Shown here: positions 50,133-59,346 of the stretch, in pieces
How the letters are laid out: every line of letters starts with the position of its first letter
Numbering within the stretch: the first letter of the stretch is position 1
Source: Halobacterium sp. CBA1132
GTDB taxonomy: Archaea; Halobacteriota; Halobacteria; Halobacteriales; Halobacteriaceae
Length of the DNA: 64,000 nucleotides
Assembly: GCF_001485535.1 (NCBI RefSeq)
Contig: NZ_BCMZ01000001.1
Span: 1,736,001-1,800,000, forward strand
Reading direction: 5' to 3'
Position numbers and translations under genes: made by a program
Notes under the pieces: model-generated
Seen by the model: the letters and a program-made list of their open reading frames with translations, nothing else
What the model was told of the DNA's origin: nothing
Databases searched by the model: none

Positions 50133-50192
50133 GCGAGGCGCGAGGGACGAGCGCCTCGGTCTGCGCGAACGGGGAGCGTAGCGACCCGTGAG
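50133..50192. repeat. Double-hairpin repeat element, intergenic copy
   Basis: GCGAGGCGCGA...GCGCCTCGG followed by CGGGGAGCGTAGCGACCCG. It aligns across two stems with the copy in cobN; loops differ. It is one of several palindromic segments filling the 293-nt gcvH to small-gene gap, which otherwise has no gene; more arms (GCGAG/CTCGC types) continue to about 50340. Confidence 0.7.
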
Positions 50193-50361
50193 CGGTCCGC
50201 AGGACCCGGAAGGTCGCCGGTTCACCGCGCGAGTGAGCGCAGCGAGCGAGCGCGGGCCGACGAGCGACTAAGCGCCGGAGGCGCGCTGGAGCGAGGAGTG
50301 CTTTTTCACCACGTTTTTGCAAGCGAGCGGCCGGAGGCCGCGAGCGCTGGAAAAAGTGGCT

Positions 50362-50736
50362 TCAGGCGATTTGCTCGGCGTACTCGTCGGCGTCGAGGAG
50401 TTCGTCGAGCTCTGATTCGTCGAAGTCGAGTTCGACGAGCCAGCCGTCGCCGAAGGGGTCGTCGTTGACGAGTTCGGGCTGGTCTTCGAGGGCGTCGTTG
50501 ACGTCCGTGACTTCGCCGGAGACGGGCGCGTAGATGTCCGAGACGGCTTTGATGGATTCGACGACGCCGAGCTCGGCCTCCTGCTGGAGGTCGTCGCCGA
50601 CGGCGGGGAGTTCGACGAAGACGACGTCGCCGAGTTCGTCCTGCGCGAAGTCCGAGATACCGACGCGGCCGGTGTCGGGGTCTATCCATTCGTGCGATTC
50701 GAGGTAGTACAGGTCTTGGGGAACGTCGAAGCTCAT
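50362..50736 (-). CDS. gcvH: Glycine cleavage system H protein
   Basis: A 124-residue lipoyl carrier: [40 protein letters not shown], the lipoylation lysine K63 in [19 protein letters not shown], and [18 protein letters not shown]. It shuttles the aminomethyl group between P-protein and GcvT and is reoxidised by dihydrolipoamide dehydrogenase (not in this window). ATG overlaps the gcvT stop by 4 nt. Confidence 0.97.
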   Translation of the reverse strand: MSFDVPQDLYYLESHEWIDPDTGRVGISDFAQDELGDVVFVELPAVGDDLQQEAELGVVESIKAVSDIYAPVSGEVTDVNDALEDQPELVNDDPFGDGWLVELDFDESELDELLDADEYAEQIA

Positions 50737-51827
50737 GAGTCGATGAAAGGTGTGGGGGTGATGGTTGCTCGTTTGCCGGTGCCGCGGACGACGACCTCCA
50801 CGCTCGTGCCGTCGTCGGCGTAGTCGGTGTCGACGTACCCGAGGCCGATGGGTTCGTCGAGCGTGGGACTCATCGTCCCGCTCGTGACTTCGCCGACAGT
50901 CTCGCCGTCCTTCCGGATGTCGTAGCCGTGCCGGGGGACGCCGCGCTCCTCCAGGACGAAGCCGACGAACTCCTCGTCGACGCCCGACTCGTTCTGGGCG
51001 GCGAGGCGGTCGCGGCCGACGAACTCGGTGTCGAGGTCGACGACGAAGCCGATGCCGGCCTCGTAGGGCGTGCGCGGGTTCTCCTCGGGGTGGAAGTCCT
51101 GCCCGGAGAGGAGGAGGCCGACCTCCAGTCGGAGGGTGTCGCGCGCGCCGAGCCCGCAGGGCTGGCAGTCGTTGGCGAACGCGTCCCAGACCGCGCCGGC
51201 GCCGTCCGCCGGGAACACGACCTCGAAGCCGTCCTCGCCCGTGTAGCCGGTGTTGGCGACCCAGCACTCGACGCCCGCGACCGCCGCGTACTTCGCCTCG
51301 AAGCGCCCGAGGTCGAGCACGGAGTCGTCGGCGCGCGCCGCGACGAGTTCCGGTGCGTCGGGGCCCTGCACGGCGACCATGCCGTACTCGCCGGTGACGT
51401 TGTCGACGGTCGCCGTGAGGTCGTGGTCGTCGCGGTAGCCGGTCCACCGGTCGTACATCTGTTCGTCGTGGCCGGCGTTGGGCACGAACAGGAACTCGGC
51501 GTCGTCGCCCTCGGGAAGCCGGTAGACGACGGTGTCGTCGAGCATGACTCCCTCGTCGTCCGTAATCGCCGAGTACTGGGCGTCACCCGGGTCGAGCGCG
51601 GTGACGTCGTTGGTCGTGAGCCGCTGCATCAGCAGTTCGGCGTCCGGGCCGCCGACTTCGATTTCCCCCATGTGGGAGACGTCGAAGACGCCGGCCGACT
51701 CCCGCACCGCGGCGTTCTCGGTCCGGATGGAGTCGAACTCGACGGGCATCTCCCACCCGCCGAACTCCGTGAACTGCGCGCCGCGGTCGTCGTGGCGACC
51801 GTACAGCGGCGGCGTTCGGAGAGCCAT
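50733..51827 (-). CDS. gcvT: Glycine cleavage system aminomethyltransferase (T protein)
   Basis: A 364-residue T protein: [58 protein letters not shown] at the N-terminus (folate-binding), [24 protein letters not shown] and the C-terminal barrel [22 protein letters not shown]. It transfers the methylene to tetrahydrofolate (or the archaeal equivalent in use) and releases ammonia. First gene of the gcvT-gcvH pair; no glycine riboswitch-like structure is visible upstream. Confidence 0.96.
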   Translation of the reverse strand: MALRTPPLYGRHDDRGAQFTEFGGWEMPVEFDSIRTENAAVRESAGVFDVSHMGEIEVGGPDAELLMQRLTTNDVTALDPGDAQYSAITDDEGVMLDDTVVYRLPEGDDAEFLFVPNAGHDEQMYDRWTGYRDDHDLTATVDNVTGEYGMVAVQGPDAPELVAARADDSVLDLGRFEAKYAAVAGVECWVANTGYTGEDGFEVVFPADGAGAVWDAFANDCQPCGLGARDTLRLEVGLLLSGQDFHPEENPRTPYEAGIGFVVDLDTEFVGRDRLAAQNESGVDEEFVGFVLEERGVPRHGYDIRKDGETVGEVTSGTMSPTLDEPIGLGYVDTDYADDGTSVEVVVRGTGKRATITPTPFIDS

Positions 51828-51924
51828 ACTCGACGCGTCGGCGGCCGGCAAGTAATGTTTTCGTATCCCGGGCGACGCGAGCAACTTCCGGCACGCTCTT
51901 GTCCGGTCACCCCCGAACGCGGGT

Positions 51925-52374
51925 ATGCAGCGACTCAGCGGCCTGTTAGACGAAGACGCCGACGGCGGGGTGGCGCTGTTCGTCGACGGCCCGAACGTCC
52001 TCCGCGAGGAGTTCGACGTGGACTTAGACGACGTGCGGGACACCGCCGAAGCGGCCGGGCGACTGGCGGTGACGCGGCTGTACGTCGACGAGCACGCGAC
52101 CCCGGAGTTGATGCAGGCCGCGGAGGCCCGCGGCTACGACGTCCGCGTGACCAGCGGCGACGTGGACGTGAAACTCGCGGTGGACGCGACCGAACTCGTC
52201 GTGGAGGGCGGCGTGGACGTGCTCGCGGTCGCCTCTCGCGACACGGACTTCAAGCCCGTGCTGGAGACGGCGGCGCGGCGCGGCGTGCGCACGCTCGCCA
52301 TCGCGCCCGGCGAGCACGGGCGGTCGGACGCGCTCCGGAACGCCGCCGACGACGCAGTGGTTCTCGACGAGTAG
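51925..52374 (+). CDS. NYN/PIN-like domain protein (LabA/DUF88-type)
   Basis: A 149-residue NYN-domain protein: VALFVDGPNVLREEF (Asp of the metal site), YVDEHATPELMQAAEARGYDVRVTSGDVDVKLAVDATEL, VDVLAVASRDTDFKPVLETAARRGVRTLAIAP. Three acidic positions (VDGPN, DVKLAVD, SRDTDF) match the PIN-like nuclease active site, so RNA processing or decay is the likely role. Divergent from gcvT; 97 nt apart. Confidence 0.88.
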   Translation: MQRLSGLLDEDADGGVALFVDGPNVLREEFDVDLDDVRDTAEAAGRLAVTRLYVDEHATPELMQAAEARGYDVRVTSGDVDVKLAVDATELVVEGGVDVLAVASRDTDFKPVLETAARRGVRTLAIAPGEHGRSDALRNAADDAVVLDE

Positions 52375-53079
52375 TCAGATGTCGACGGTGAACCCGCCGT
52401 CGTCGTCGCCGGCGGTCGGCAGTGATTCTGCGATGGCGCTCGTGAACGTGTCGAGGCCGCGGGTCTGGTACCAGAGGGAACCGGGGCCGTCGAACTCCAT
52501 GACGATGCCTTCGCCGCTGAGCAGCGTGGACTTCAGGCCGCCGACGCGGCGCGCGTCGAACGACACTGACTCCTCCCACGCAACGACGTGCTCGTTGTCC
52601 ACGACGTAGGACTCGCCGTCGTCAAGATCGACGCGCTCGATGCCGCCGAACGCTTCGAGGAAGACGCTGCCCGTGCCCGACAGCGCCAGCGGCGTGATGC
52701 TCGCTCCCGCGAGCAGCGACTTCAGCCCGCCGAACTCGGAGTCGACGTCGATTGCCGGGTCGGATGCGAGGAACGCGCCGTCGACGGCGTAGAGGGTCTC
52801 GTTCTGGAGTTCGTGCTCCTGCACGTCGCCGGGCGTCGGCGGCGCGAACGTCACGGTTCCGGGGCCGTCCTCGGCGACGAACTCGTTGGCGAACAGCGAC
52901 TCGCCGCCGAGCACGGACTTCGCCGAACCGAGGAGGCCGCCGCGGGTGGACGACGTTTCGATGCTGACAGTGGGGTCGTGGCTGACCATCGCGCCGGGTT
53001 CGGCGAGAATCGACTCGCCGACGTCGAGGTCGACGACGAGGTGAGCGTACGACGGCCGGTGGGTGATGGCTACCTGCAT
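52375..53079 (-). CDS. AIM24/TIGR00266-family protein
   Basis: A 234-residue beta-rich protein: YAHLVVDLDVGESILAEPGAMVSHDPTVSIETS, GGLLGSAKSVLGGESLFANEFVA, GTVTFAPPTPGDVQEHEL, and GTGSVFLEAFGGIERVDLDDGESYVVDNEHVVAWEESVSFDA. This is the double-stranded beta-helix AIM24 family, of unknown biochemical function. It is convergent with the NYN gene: the stop codons abut exactly. Cytoplasmic, no signal peptide. Confidence 0.88.
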   Translation of the reverse strand: MQVAITHRPSYAHLVVDLDVGESILAEPGAMVSHDPTVSIETSSTRGGLLGSAKSVLGGESLFANEFVAEDGPGTVTFAPPTPGDVQEHELQNETLYAVDGAFLASDPAIDVDSEFGGLKSLLAGASITPLALSGTGSVFLEAFGGIERVDLDDGESYVVDNEHVVAWEESVSFDARRVGGLKSTLLSGEGIVMEFDGPGSLWYQTRGLDTFTSAIAESLPTAGDDDGGFTVDI

Positions 53080-53195
53080 AGTGGTCAGGACGGTGGGTCC
53101 ATACTGAACTGCTGCGTCGTCCGGGATAACGGTTCGGCTCGGTCGCGGCGCGTGAGACGAACAGCTTTTCGAGGACGACGCGCCAACCCCGAGCC

Positions 53196-54041
53196 ATGAC
53201 CGACCTCGGGACGCCCGTACTCGACAATCACCTCCACCTCGACGCCGACAACCGTGGCATCGACGCCGTCGAGGACTTCGTCCACCTCGGCGGCACGCAC
53301 TTGCTCGTGGTGAACAAGCCGTCATGGCACCACGGCATCGAAGTCGAGGACGGCGAGGACTTCCGCGCCGTCTTCGAGGAGACGCTCCGCCTCGTCGACG
53401 AGGCGACCGAGGTGCTGCCGGGGCGCGCGTGGCCCGTACTCGGCGTCCACCCCGGACTGATTTCGCGACTGGTGGACGACCGCGGGTTCGCGCCCGAGGA
53501 CGCGGGTGAACTGATGCGCGCGGGCATCGACGTCGCGGCGGAGTACGCGAGCGACGGCCACGCGGTCGCGCTGAAGTCCGGTCGTCCACACTACGACGTC
53601 AGCGATGCGGTCTGGGAGGCCTCGAACGAGGTCATCCGACACGCGTGCACGCGCGCCGCCGAGACCGGGGTCGCGCTCCAACTCCACACCGAATCGACCG
53701 AGGACCTCACGGACGTCGCGGAGTGGGCCGAGGCCGCGGGGCTGCCGCCCGAGCGCGTCGTGAAACACTACGCGAGCGGCGAACTCGACGGCGTCACGAA
53801 GAGCGTGATGTGCGACAAAGAGTACCTGGAGACCGCCGTCGAGGTCGGCGAGCCGTTCCTGATGGAGACGGACTTCGTGGACGACGCCGACCGTCCGGGC
53901 GCGGTGATGGGGCCGAAGACGGTGCCGCGACGCGTGCGCTGGCTCCAAGAGCAGGGCCACGACGACGCCGTCCGTATCGCGCACGTCGAGACCCCCGAAG
54001 CCGTCTACGGCATCGACACCCGCGGGACGCTCGACGAGTAG
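53196..54041 (+). CDS. TatD-related metal-dependent hydrolase
   Basis: A 281-residue amidohydrolase-fold protein: VLDNHLHLDADNRGIDAVEDFVHLGGTHLLVVNKPSW (metal-binding HxH), VLGVHPGLISRLV, VAEYASDGHAVALKSGRPHYDV, ALQLHTESTEDLTDVAEWAEAAGL, VVKHYASGE and PFLMETDFVDDADRPGAV. Ligands for a divalent site (HxH, H, H, D) are present. Probably a DNase or phosphoesterase like TatD; the archaeal subgroup has no assigned substrate. Confidence 0.88.
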   Translation: MTDLGTPVLDNHLHLDADNRGIDAVEDFVHLGGTHLLVVNKPSWHHGIEVEDGEDFRAVFEETLRLVDEATEVLPGRAWPVLGVHPGLISRLVDDRGFAPEDAGELMRAGIDVAAEYASDGHAVALKSGRPHYDVSDAVWEASNEVIRHACTRAAETGVALQLHTESTEDLTDVAEWAEAAGLPPERVVKHYASGELDGVTKSVMCDKEYLETAVEVGEPFLMETDFVDDADRPGAVMGPKTVPRRVRWLQEQGHDDAVRIAHVETPEAVYGIDTRGTLDE

Positions 54042-54121
54042 CGAGCGCGGACCGTGCGGACGCGTGACTCGCCGCTCCGGTGAAGGAAAGGCCTTTGTCT
54101 CGGGCGGCCGGCGTACGGAGT

Positions 54122-54700
54122 ATGAGTGCCCCCGAGGAGGAGTTCTACTCCGAGGAACGCTGGCAGAACTGGCTCGACCGTCTACGCGACGAGGACATCG
54201 ACCCCGAGGACGAGGATTCGGCGCGCCTGCTGTTGAACCTGCAGGACGACGTCGCCATCGCGGTCGCGAAAATCCTGAAGGCCTACGACAACGACGCAAT
54301 CGACGACGAGGAAGCCCTCGACGAACTCACGGACATCCGCGAGGTCGTGCTCTCCGAGCCCGACTTCGAGGACGAGGACAAGCTCATGCTCGTCGACGGC
54401 GTCCAGACGAGTCTGGTCTGCGTGTTCTACAGCGCCGAGCAGTACCTCGCCGACGGCGTCGCCGACGAGACCGACGTCACCGGATACGTGCAGGCGGCCG
54501 TCGAAGCCGAACAGGAGGAGGACCTCGACCGCGCGCTCGGCCTGAGCGCCTGCGCCGGCACGCGCGTCGTCGACGGCGAGGACCTCGACATGGACGTACT
54601 CGACGACGTCGAGTACGGCCTCGTCACGGAGTGGGTCAACGGCCTCGACAGCCTCCAGAGCGCGCTCTCGGACCCGGAAGTCATCGAAGACGACGACTGA
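54122..54700 (+). CDS. DUF2150-family protein
   Basis: A 192-residue very acidic, helical protein: EEFYSEERWQNWLDRLRDEDID, SARLLLNLQDDVAIAVAKILKAYD, EALDELTDIREVVL, VQTSLVCVFYSAEQYL, and TEWVNGLDSLQSALSDPEVIEDDD. I assign it to DUF2150, a euryarchaeal family with no known function. It stands alone after the TatD gene with 80 nt between. No membrane or metal motif. Confidence 0.8.
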   Translation: MSAPEEEFYSEERWQNWLDRLRDEDIDPEDEDSARLLLNLQDDVAIAVAKILKAYDNDAIDDEEALDELTDIREVVLSEPDFEDEDKLMLVDGVQTSLVCVFYSAEQYLADGVADETDVTGYVQAAVEAEQEEDLDRALGLSACAGTRVVDGEDLDMDVLDDVEYGLVTEWVNGLDSLQSALSDPEVIEDDD

Positions 54701-54790
54701 CGGCCGCGAGCCAGCTCTCGGCGGGCTGTCGCCGGCGACGCCGTGGTAGGCGTCGCGTTTATGGCGCTGCCCGCCCGAGTCCACACAACC

Positions 54791-56920
54791 GTGCGTTTCA
54801 GGGACGACAACCGAGCGCAGTCCGTCCAGGTCGGGGCGATACTGCTGTTCGCTACGCTCGTTATCGCGCTCTCTATCTACCAAGCGACGGTCGTCCCCTC
54901 GCAGAACGCCGACGTCGAGTACAAGCACAGCCAGACCGTCCAGAACCAGATGACGGACGTGCGGAATGGAATTCTGCGGTCTGCTGCGACTGGCAACGCA
55001 CAGCCAGCCTCGGTCACCCTCGGCACGCAGTACCCGTCTCGGGCCTTTCTGATGAACCCGCCGCCAGCGACGGGAACGCTGCGAACCGGGAGCTACGAGA
55101 ACAACACGATTCGCGTTTCGAACATCAACGCGACGAACGACGAAACCAAAGACTTCCTGAACGGGAGCTGGACGGCGTCCACGAAGTACCTCGAGTACGA
55201 GCCGGACTACAACGAGTACGACAACGCGCCGAATCTCCTCTACGAGACGTCGGTGCTCTCGAACTTCTACCCGGACACGAACAACGGCACCGCGATTCCG
55301 CTCACCGACCAGATGCTCGTGGACAACGAGACGCGGACCATCACGCTGGTCACGCTCAACGGCTCGTTGAGCACGTCGCGCGCGAGTTCGGTGACCGTGA
55401 GCCCGGAGACGCTGAGCGCGCCCTACCAGCGCGTGCAGGTCCAGCCGAACCAGACCGGTGAGCCGGTGAACGTCTCTGTCCCGACGCGCCTCTCGGCGAG
55501 TCAGTTGGAGAGTCGGACTGACCTCGGCAGCCACCCCGGCGTCATCGACGTCGTCGACGTTCCCAACGAGGACCGCGTGGTCGCCGTCGTGGAGTGGTCC
55601 GGGGAGTTCACGCTGCAGACGGCGCGCCTCGGCGTCGGCAGCGGGACGGAGAATCCGCCAGCGCACTACCTGACGCTCGTGGAGAATCGTGGCGACCGCG
55701 TGACTGTGGAAGCTCGGGACCGGTTCAATAATGCGGAGAGTGGGGTGAAGGTGAACGTCAACGAGTCAACTGTCGCGAATATCTTCGAAAACCAACACCG
55801 CGTCACCAATCAGAACGGACAGACGACATTCGTGGTCAACGGAGGTAAGCAGGGCAGCGTGACGCTCGCTATTTCGGCGAACGAAAATGCGCGTGAGAAC
55901 GTAACCGTAGACGTTGACGCTACTGACAGTGGTGGTAGTGATGATGAAGACAGCCCATCCACATTCGAGTCGAAAATTATCGACCAGGGTCAGACCGGGT
56001 CACTCGCGAGGTACGAGACGTCCTACGACGCGACTGGCGTCACAGACTTCGACCGCGTCGAGGTGACGTACGAGAATCTCGACTCGGGCGGCGCCGACCA
56101 GACATACGCGAGCTTCGAGCCGCGGAACAATATTGACGACTACGGTTGGGAAGACGAGTACGGCGGAACTGGTGGGGACGAGTACGAGATTACCATCGAA
56201 GTCTTTAATGAGAGTAGTGGCAACCCCGTGGCGAAACGAACGGTCACGGACACCGCCGATAGCGAGGACCCGAGTGGGAACGACGACCTCTCGGAGAGTG
56301 ACAGCCCGACGCTGGCCTCTTCGAGCTTGATCGATACCACGGAGAACAACAACGCTCGCTATACTGTGGACTACGACGTGAGTGACTCGGCCGGGAAGTT
56401 CACCGAGACGGAAGTCTTGTTCCTCAACGAGGACAGCGTGTACGTGACCGACCAGAGGACAATCACCGGGACCACGGGGACCGCGTTCTACTCCGCTGGT
56501 GGCGCGGAGAACGACCAGTACCAAATCCTCGTCCAAGTACAAGACGACGACGGCATCGTCGTAGACCAGCGCCTGATTTCGGACGTAGCTAACGGATCCG
56601 TCGACGGAAGTTCGTCAAGTGCGACATCCACACAGGTCAACAACTTCGGTAAGAACGCGGGCCAAGACAGGTTCACAGCGCAGGTACAGTCTCAGGACAC
56701 CGACGGGGACAACGACATGGATAGAATTGAGTACGTAGTCGTGGACAGTGACGAGAATGTCGTCGCGACGGCGACACGAACGGGGAGTGGTCAACAGATT
56801 CAACCAGGGACAATTACGATTCAATCCGACGCAAACATTCAGGGCGGCGAGACGTACACTCTACTGGCCGTCGGCTACGACCAAGACGGGAACTACGACT
56901 GGGCGACTGGGTCTGCATAG
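54791..56920 (+). CDS. Pilin-like surface protein with C-terminal Ig-like repeats
   Basis: A 709-residue exported protein. The N-terminus VRFRDDNRAQSVQVGAILLF has a basic stretch and QS followed by an unbroken hydrophobic helix, a class III (type IV pilin-like) signal. Residues 35-300 are rich in N-x-S/T sequons. After a 60-residue Big-1-like segment (VTVEARDRFNNAESGVKVNVNE...), three repeats of about 100 residues follow (starting near SKIIDQGQ, SSLIDTTE and TQVNNFGK), each an Ig-like strand pattern. From about 55.7 kb the DNA is clearly poorer in GC. GTG at 54791 sits about 33 nt after TTTATGG. Adhesin or pilus-tip role is inference. Confidence 0.8.
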   Translation: MRFRDDNRAQSVQVGAILLFATLVIALSIYQATVVPSQNADVEYKHSQTVQNQMTDVRNGILRSAATGNAQPASVTLGTQYPSRAFLMNPPPATGTLRTGSYENNTIRVSNINATNDETKDFLNGSWTASTKYLEYEPDYNEYDNAPNLLYETSVLSNFYPDTNNGTAIPLTDQMLVDNETRTITLVTLNGSLSTSRASSVTVSPETLSAPYQRVQVQPNQTGEPVNVSVPTRLSASQLESRTDLGSHPGVIDVVDVPNEDRVVAVVEWSGEFTLQTARLGVGSGTENPPAHYLTLVENRGDRVTVEARDRFNNAESGVKVNVNESTVANIFENQHRVTNQNGQTTFVVNGGKQGSVTLAISANENARENVTVDVDATDSGGSDDEDSPSTFESKIIDQGQTGSLARYETSYDATGVTDFDRVEVTYENLDSGGADQTYASFEPRNNIDDYGWEDEYGGTGGDEYEITIEVFNESSGNPVAKRTVTDTADSEDPSGNDDLSESDSPTLASSSLIDTTENNNARYTVDYDVSDSAGKFTETEVLFLNEDSVYVTDQRTITGTTGTAFYSAGGAENDQYQILVQVQDDDGIVVDQRLISDVANGSVDGSSSSATSTQVNNFGKNAGQDRFTAQVQSQDTDGDNDMDRIEYVVVDSDENVVATATRTGSGQQIQPGTITIQSDANIQGGETYTLLAVGYDQDGNYDWATGSA

Positions 56921-56982
56921 TTCGTCACCCGTCGAAAACCACCATCGACAAACCCATATGACCGTTTCGCGTAGACGAGCGC

Positions 56983-58320
56983 ATGACTAGCGTCGGCATC
57001 GACGCCATCGAAGTGCGAACGGGGCGGCTGAAACTCGACCTCGCGGAGACGTTCGCGCCCGAGCAGGGCGACGACCCCGAGAAGTACACGAAGGGACTGG
57101 GCTTGTTCTCGTCGTCGTTCCCGGACGCCTACGAGGACATCGTGACGATGGGTGCGAACGCGGCGCACCGCCTGATGGAGCGCAAGGGCCTCGAACCCGA
57201 GGACGTCGGGCGCATCGACGTCGCGACGGAGTCGTCGTTCGACAACTCGAAGCCGGTGTCGACGTACATCGCCGGGTGTCTCGAACAGGTCTACGACGGG
57301 GACTTCCACCACGCGAACAAGGGCGAGCGGAAGTTCGCGTGCATCGCGGGTACGCAGAGTCTCGACGACGCCGTGAACTGGATTCTCGCCGGGCGGAATC
57401 GCGGGCGCGGCGCAATCGTCGTCGCGACCGACACCGCGCTGTACGCGCGTGACTCCTCCGGGGAGGCGACGCAGGGCGCGGGCGCCGTCGCGATGTACAT
57501 CACCGAGGACCCGGACCTCGTCGAGTTGTCGACCGAGCAGGGGTACGGCTCCGCGGACGAGACGGACTTCCTGAAGCCGAACCAGCAGTTCCCGAGCGTG
57601 GACGGCAAGCGCTCGGTGCAGGTGTACCTCGCGCGGATGCGCGAAGCGCTGGAGGACTTCGAGCGCGCCGCGGGCGAGACCCACCCCGACGACTACGCGT
57701 TCATCCCGTTCCACACGCCGTTCCCCGGCATGGTGCGGAAGGCCGCGGTGCTGGGCTACCGGCACATGATTCGCGGGACGGACGTCGAGGACGCGCTCGC
57801 CGACGATATCGGCCGGCAGCCGCGCCGCGACGACTTCGACTCCCGCGAGGCGTTCGAGGAGGCCACCCGGTCGTACGTCGACGACCTCAAGGAGACCGAC
57901 GCGTACCGCGAGTGGTACGGCGAGGCCATCGACCCGACGCTTTCCATCTCCAGTCAGGTCGGGAACTGGTACACGGGCTCGGTCCACATCGCGCGCGTCA
58001 GCGCGCTCAAGCACGCCGCCGAGCAGGGCCGTGACCTGTCCGGGGAGAAGCTCCTCGTGGCGTCGTACGGCTCCGGCGCGCAGGCCGAGATTCACGAGGA
58101 GACCGTCCAGCCCGGCTTCGAAGAGGAGGTCGCGGCGTTGAACGTCGACGAACAGGTCGAGCGCCGCTACGACCTCTCCTTCTCGGAGTACGAGCAGATT
58201 CACGACCGGCACAACCACGAGAAGTCCGTCGAACTGGAGCCGTTCACGCAGCCCGACGAGGAGTTCGTCTTCGACGGCTGGGGCCCGATGAACGAGCGCC
58301 AGTACACGTACGTCGAGTAG
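56983..58320 (+). CDS. hmgB: Hydroxymethylglutaryl-CoA synthase
   Basis: A 445-residue HMG-CoA synthase: VGIDAIEVRTGRLKLDL, VATESSFDNSKPVSTYIAG, the catalytic Cys in KFACIAGTQSLDDAVNWI, AIVVATDTALYARDSSGEATQGAGAVAMYI, FIPFHTPFPGMVRKA (catalytic His), SSQVGNWYTGSVHIARVSAL and YGSGAQAEIHEET. It condenses acetyl-CoA with acetoacetyl-CoA for the mevalonate route to archaeal lipids and carotenoids. An ACCCATATG box about 31 nt before the ATG fits a leaderless promoter. Confidence 0.97.
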   Translation: MTSVGIDAIEVRTGRLKLDLAETFAPEQGDDPEKYTKGLGLFSSSFPDAYEDIVTMGANAAHRLMERKGLEPEDVGRIDVATESSFDNSKPVSTYIAGCLEQVYDGDFHHANKGERKFACIAGTQSLDDAVNWILAGRNRGRGAIVVATDTALYARDSSGEATQGAGAVAMYITEDPDLVELSTEQGYGSADETDFLKPNQQFPSVDGKRSVQVYLARMREALEDFERAAGETHPDDYAFIPFHTPFPGMVRKAAVLGYRHMIRGTDVEDALADDIGRQPRRDDFDSREAFEEATRSYVDDLKETDAYREWYGEAIDPTLSISSQVGNWYTGSVHIARVSALKHAAEQGRDLSGEKLLVASYGSGAQAEIHEETVQPGFEEEVAALNVDEQVERRYDLSFSEYEQIHDRHNHEKSVELEPFTQPDEEFVFDGWGPMNERQYTYVE

Positions 58321-58500
58321 TCAGCGGTCTTCGAGCGCGAGCGCGGTGCCGACGGCGGCGAGCGCGCCGGCGAGCACGCCCGCCGGCACACCCAGCACTG
58401 CGGACGGCCAGATAACCTCGTCGAGCAGCGCGGTGACGCCGACGGCGACGACGAGGAAGACGACAGTACCGACCGCCAGCGACGCAAGTGCTCGTTTCAC
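58321..58500 (-). CDS. Small two-TM membrane protein
   Basis: A 59-residue protein, VKRALASLAVGTVVFLVVAVGVTALLDEVIWPSAVLGVPAGVLAGALAAVGTALALEDR in overview, read here as two helices (VGTVVFLVVAVGVTALL; VLGVPAGVLAGALAAVGTAL). GTG at 58500 gives a conventional KR-start; the longer frame upstream is Arg-rich and unlikely to be translated. Convergent with hmgB, stop codons adjacent. Function unknown. Confidence 0.68.
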   Translation of the reverse strand: MKRALASLAVGTVVFLVVAVGVTALLDEVIWPSAVLGVPAGVLAGALAAVGTALALEDR

Positions 58501-58617
58501 GCGTTCCCAGTGGAGGGGCGGTGGGTTAGCAGTTGCGGAGGAGCGGCGTCGCTGCAGTGGAGGAGCCCGGAGAAGCCACCGCGTAGCGAACACCCGGCGA
58601 AAATCCGACGACGGCAA

Positions 58618-59154
58618 CTACGAGCGTTTCAATCGGTCGAGCCACGGGCTCCCCTGTTCGTGAAGCTGGAAGCCGATGGATAGCAACAGCGCGAGGAGCG
58701 CGCCCGACGAGTAGGCGGCCGGGTCGAGTGTCGCCAGCACCGGCGTGCTGGTGTAGCTGGCGAGCGCCGTGACGAGTCCGAGTACGACGACGCCGAGGTA
58801 GTACTCGGTCCAGGAGAGTTCACTCCGTTCGACGACTTCGAGGTAGATGTCGATTTCGTCCGCGCGGCTGTCCAGCTCGACCATCTTGGACGTGTCGTCG
58901 TACTGGACGATTCCCAGGGAGTCGAGTTTCGGCAGGTGGTTCTGGTGGAGCGTGACGTAGACGCTCTGTCGGGCCTGTCGCGGCGCCGGCGACTCCCCGG
59001 ATTCGGCGGCCGCGATGTCGTTCGCGAGCGAACGCAGGTCTCGTGGCTCGTCGTCGCCGAGCAGTTCGAGAACGCGCCACCGCCGGTCGTTGCTCAGTAC
59101 GTCGTGAATTTCCGCTCTGTCCAGTGGTTCGTCCACATCTCGTTCTGTGAGCAT
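58618..59154 (-). CDS. Membrane-anchored HTH protein (DUF7344-like)
   Basis: A 178-residue protein. The N-terminal half is a winged helix: DVLSNDRRWRVLELLGD, LANDIAAAESGESPAPRQARQSVYVTLHQNHLPKLDSLGIVQYDDTSKMVEL. The C-terminal half has two membrane helices (YYLGVVVLGLVTALASY; SGALLALLLSIGFQL). This haloarchaeal class is thought to regulate from the membrane; target unknown. Divergent from the next regulator across about 190 nt holding a long-spaced inverted repeat. Confidence 0.85.
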   Translation of the reverse strand: MLTERDVDEPLDRAEIHDVLSNDRRWRVLELLGDDEPRDLRSLANDIAAAESGESPAPRQARQSVYVTLHQNHLPKLDSLGIVQYDDTSKMVELDSRADEIDIYLEVVERSELSWTEYYLGVVVLGLVTALASYTSTPVLATLDPAAYSSGALLALLLSIGFQLHEQGSPWLDRLKRS

Positions 59155-59262
59155 ACGTGTCCCCCTCTCGTGGCCCCGGCCTGCGAAACTCCCCCGTTCC
59201 ACGTCACCGAGGACCACACAAACAGTGTGCCACAGTGGAAGGTATAGTTAATTGACGACAAT

Positions 59263-59300
59263 CGTCCCAGAACGTGAATATTTCCGCACATCCTGGGACG
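59263..59300. promoter_or_regulatory. Long-spaced inverted repeat between two divergent regulators
   Basis: CGTCCCAG and CTGGGACG are perfect 8-bp arms separated by 22 nt. Each arm is flanked by a TAATTGAC direct repeat (near 59249 and 59301). The 190-nt gap is AT-rich relative to the flanks and likely holds both promoters; the repeat is 47-84 nt upstream of the plus-strand ATG. Confidence 0.55.
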
Positions 59301-59346
59301 TAATTGACACGAATCACTATTGTTACACACAGTATGTGTTCGATTC

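Noticed and set aside
51828-51924. Glycine riboswitch upstream of gcvT
   Set aside because: The gap is only 97 nt, shared with a divergent gene, and lacks the paired conserved cores.
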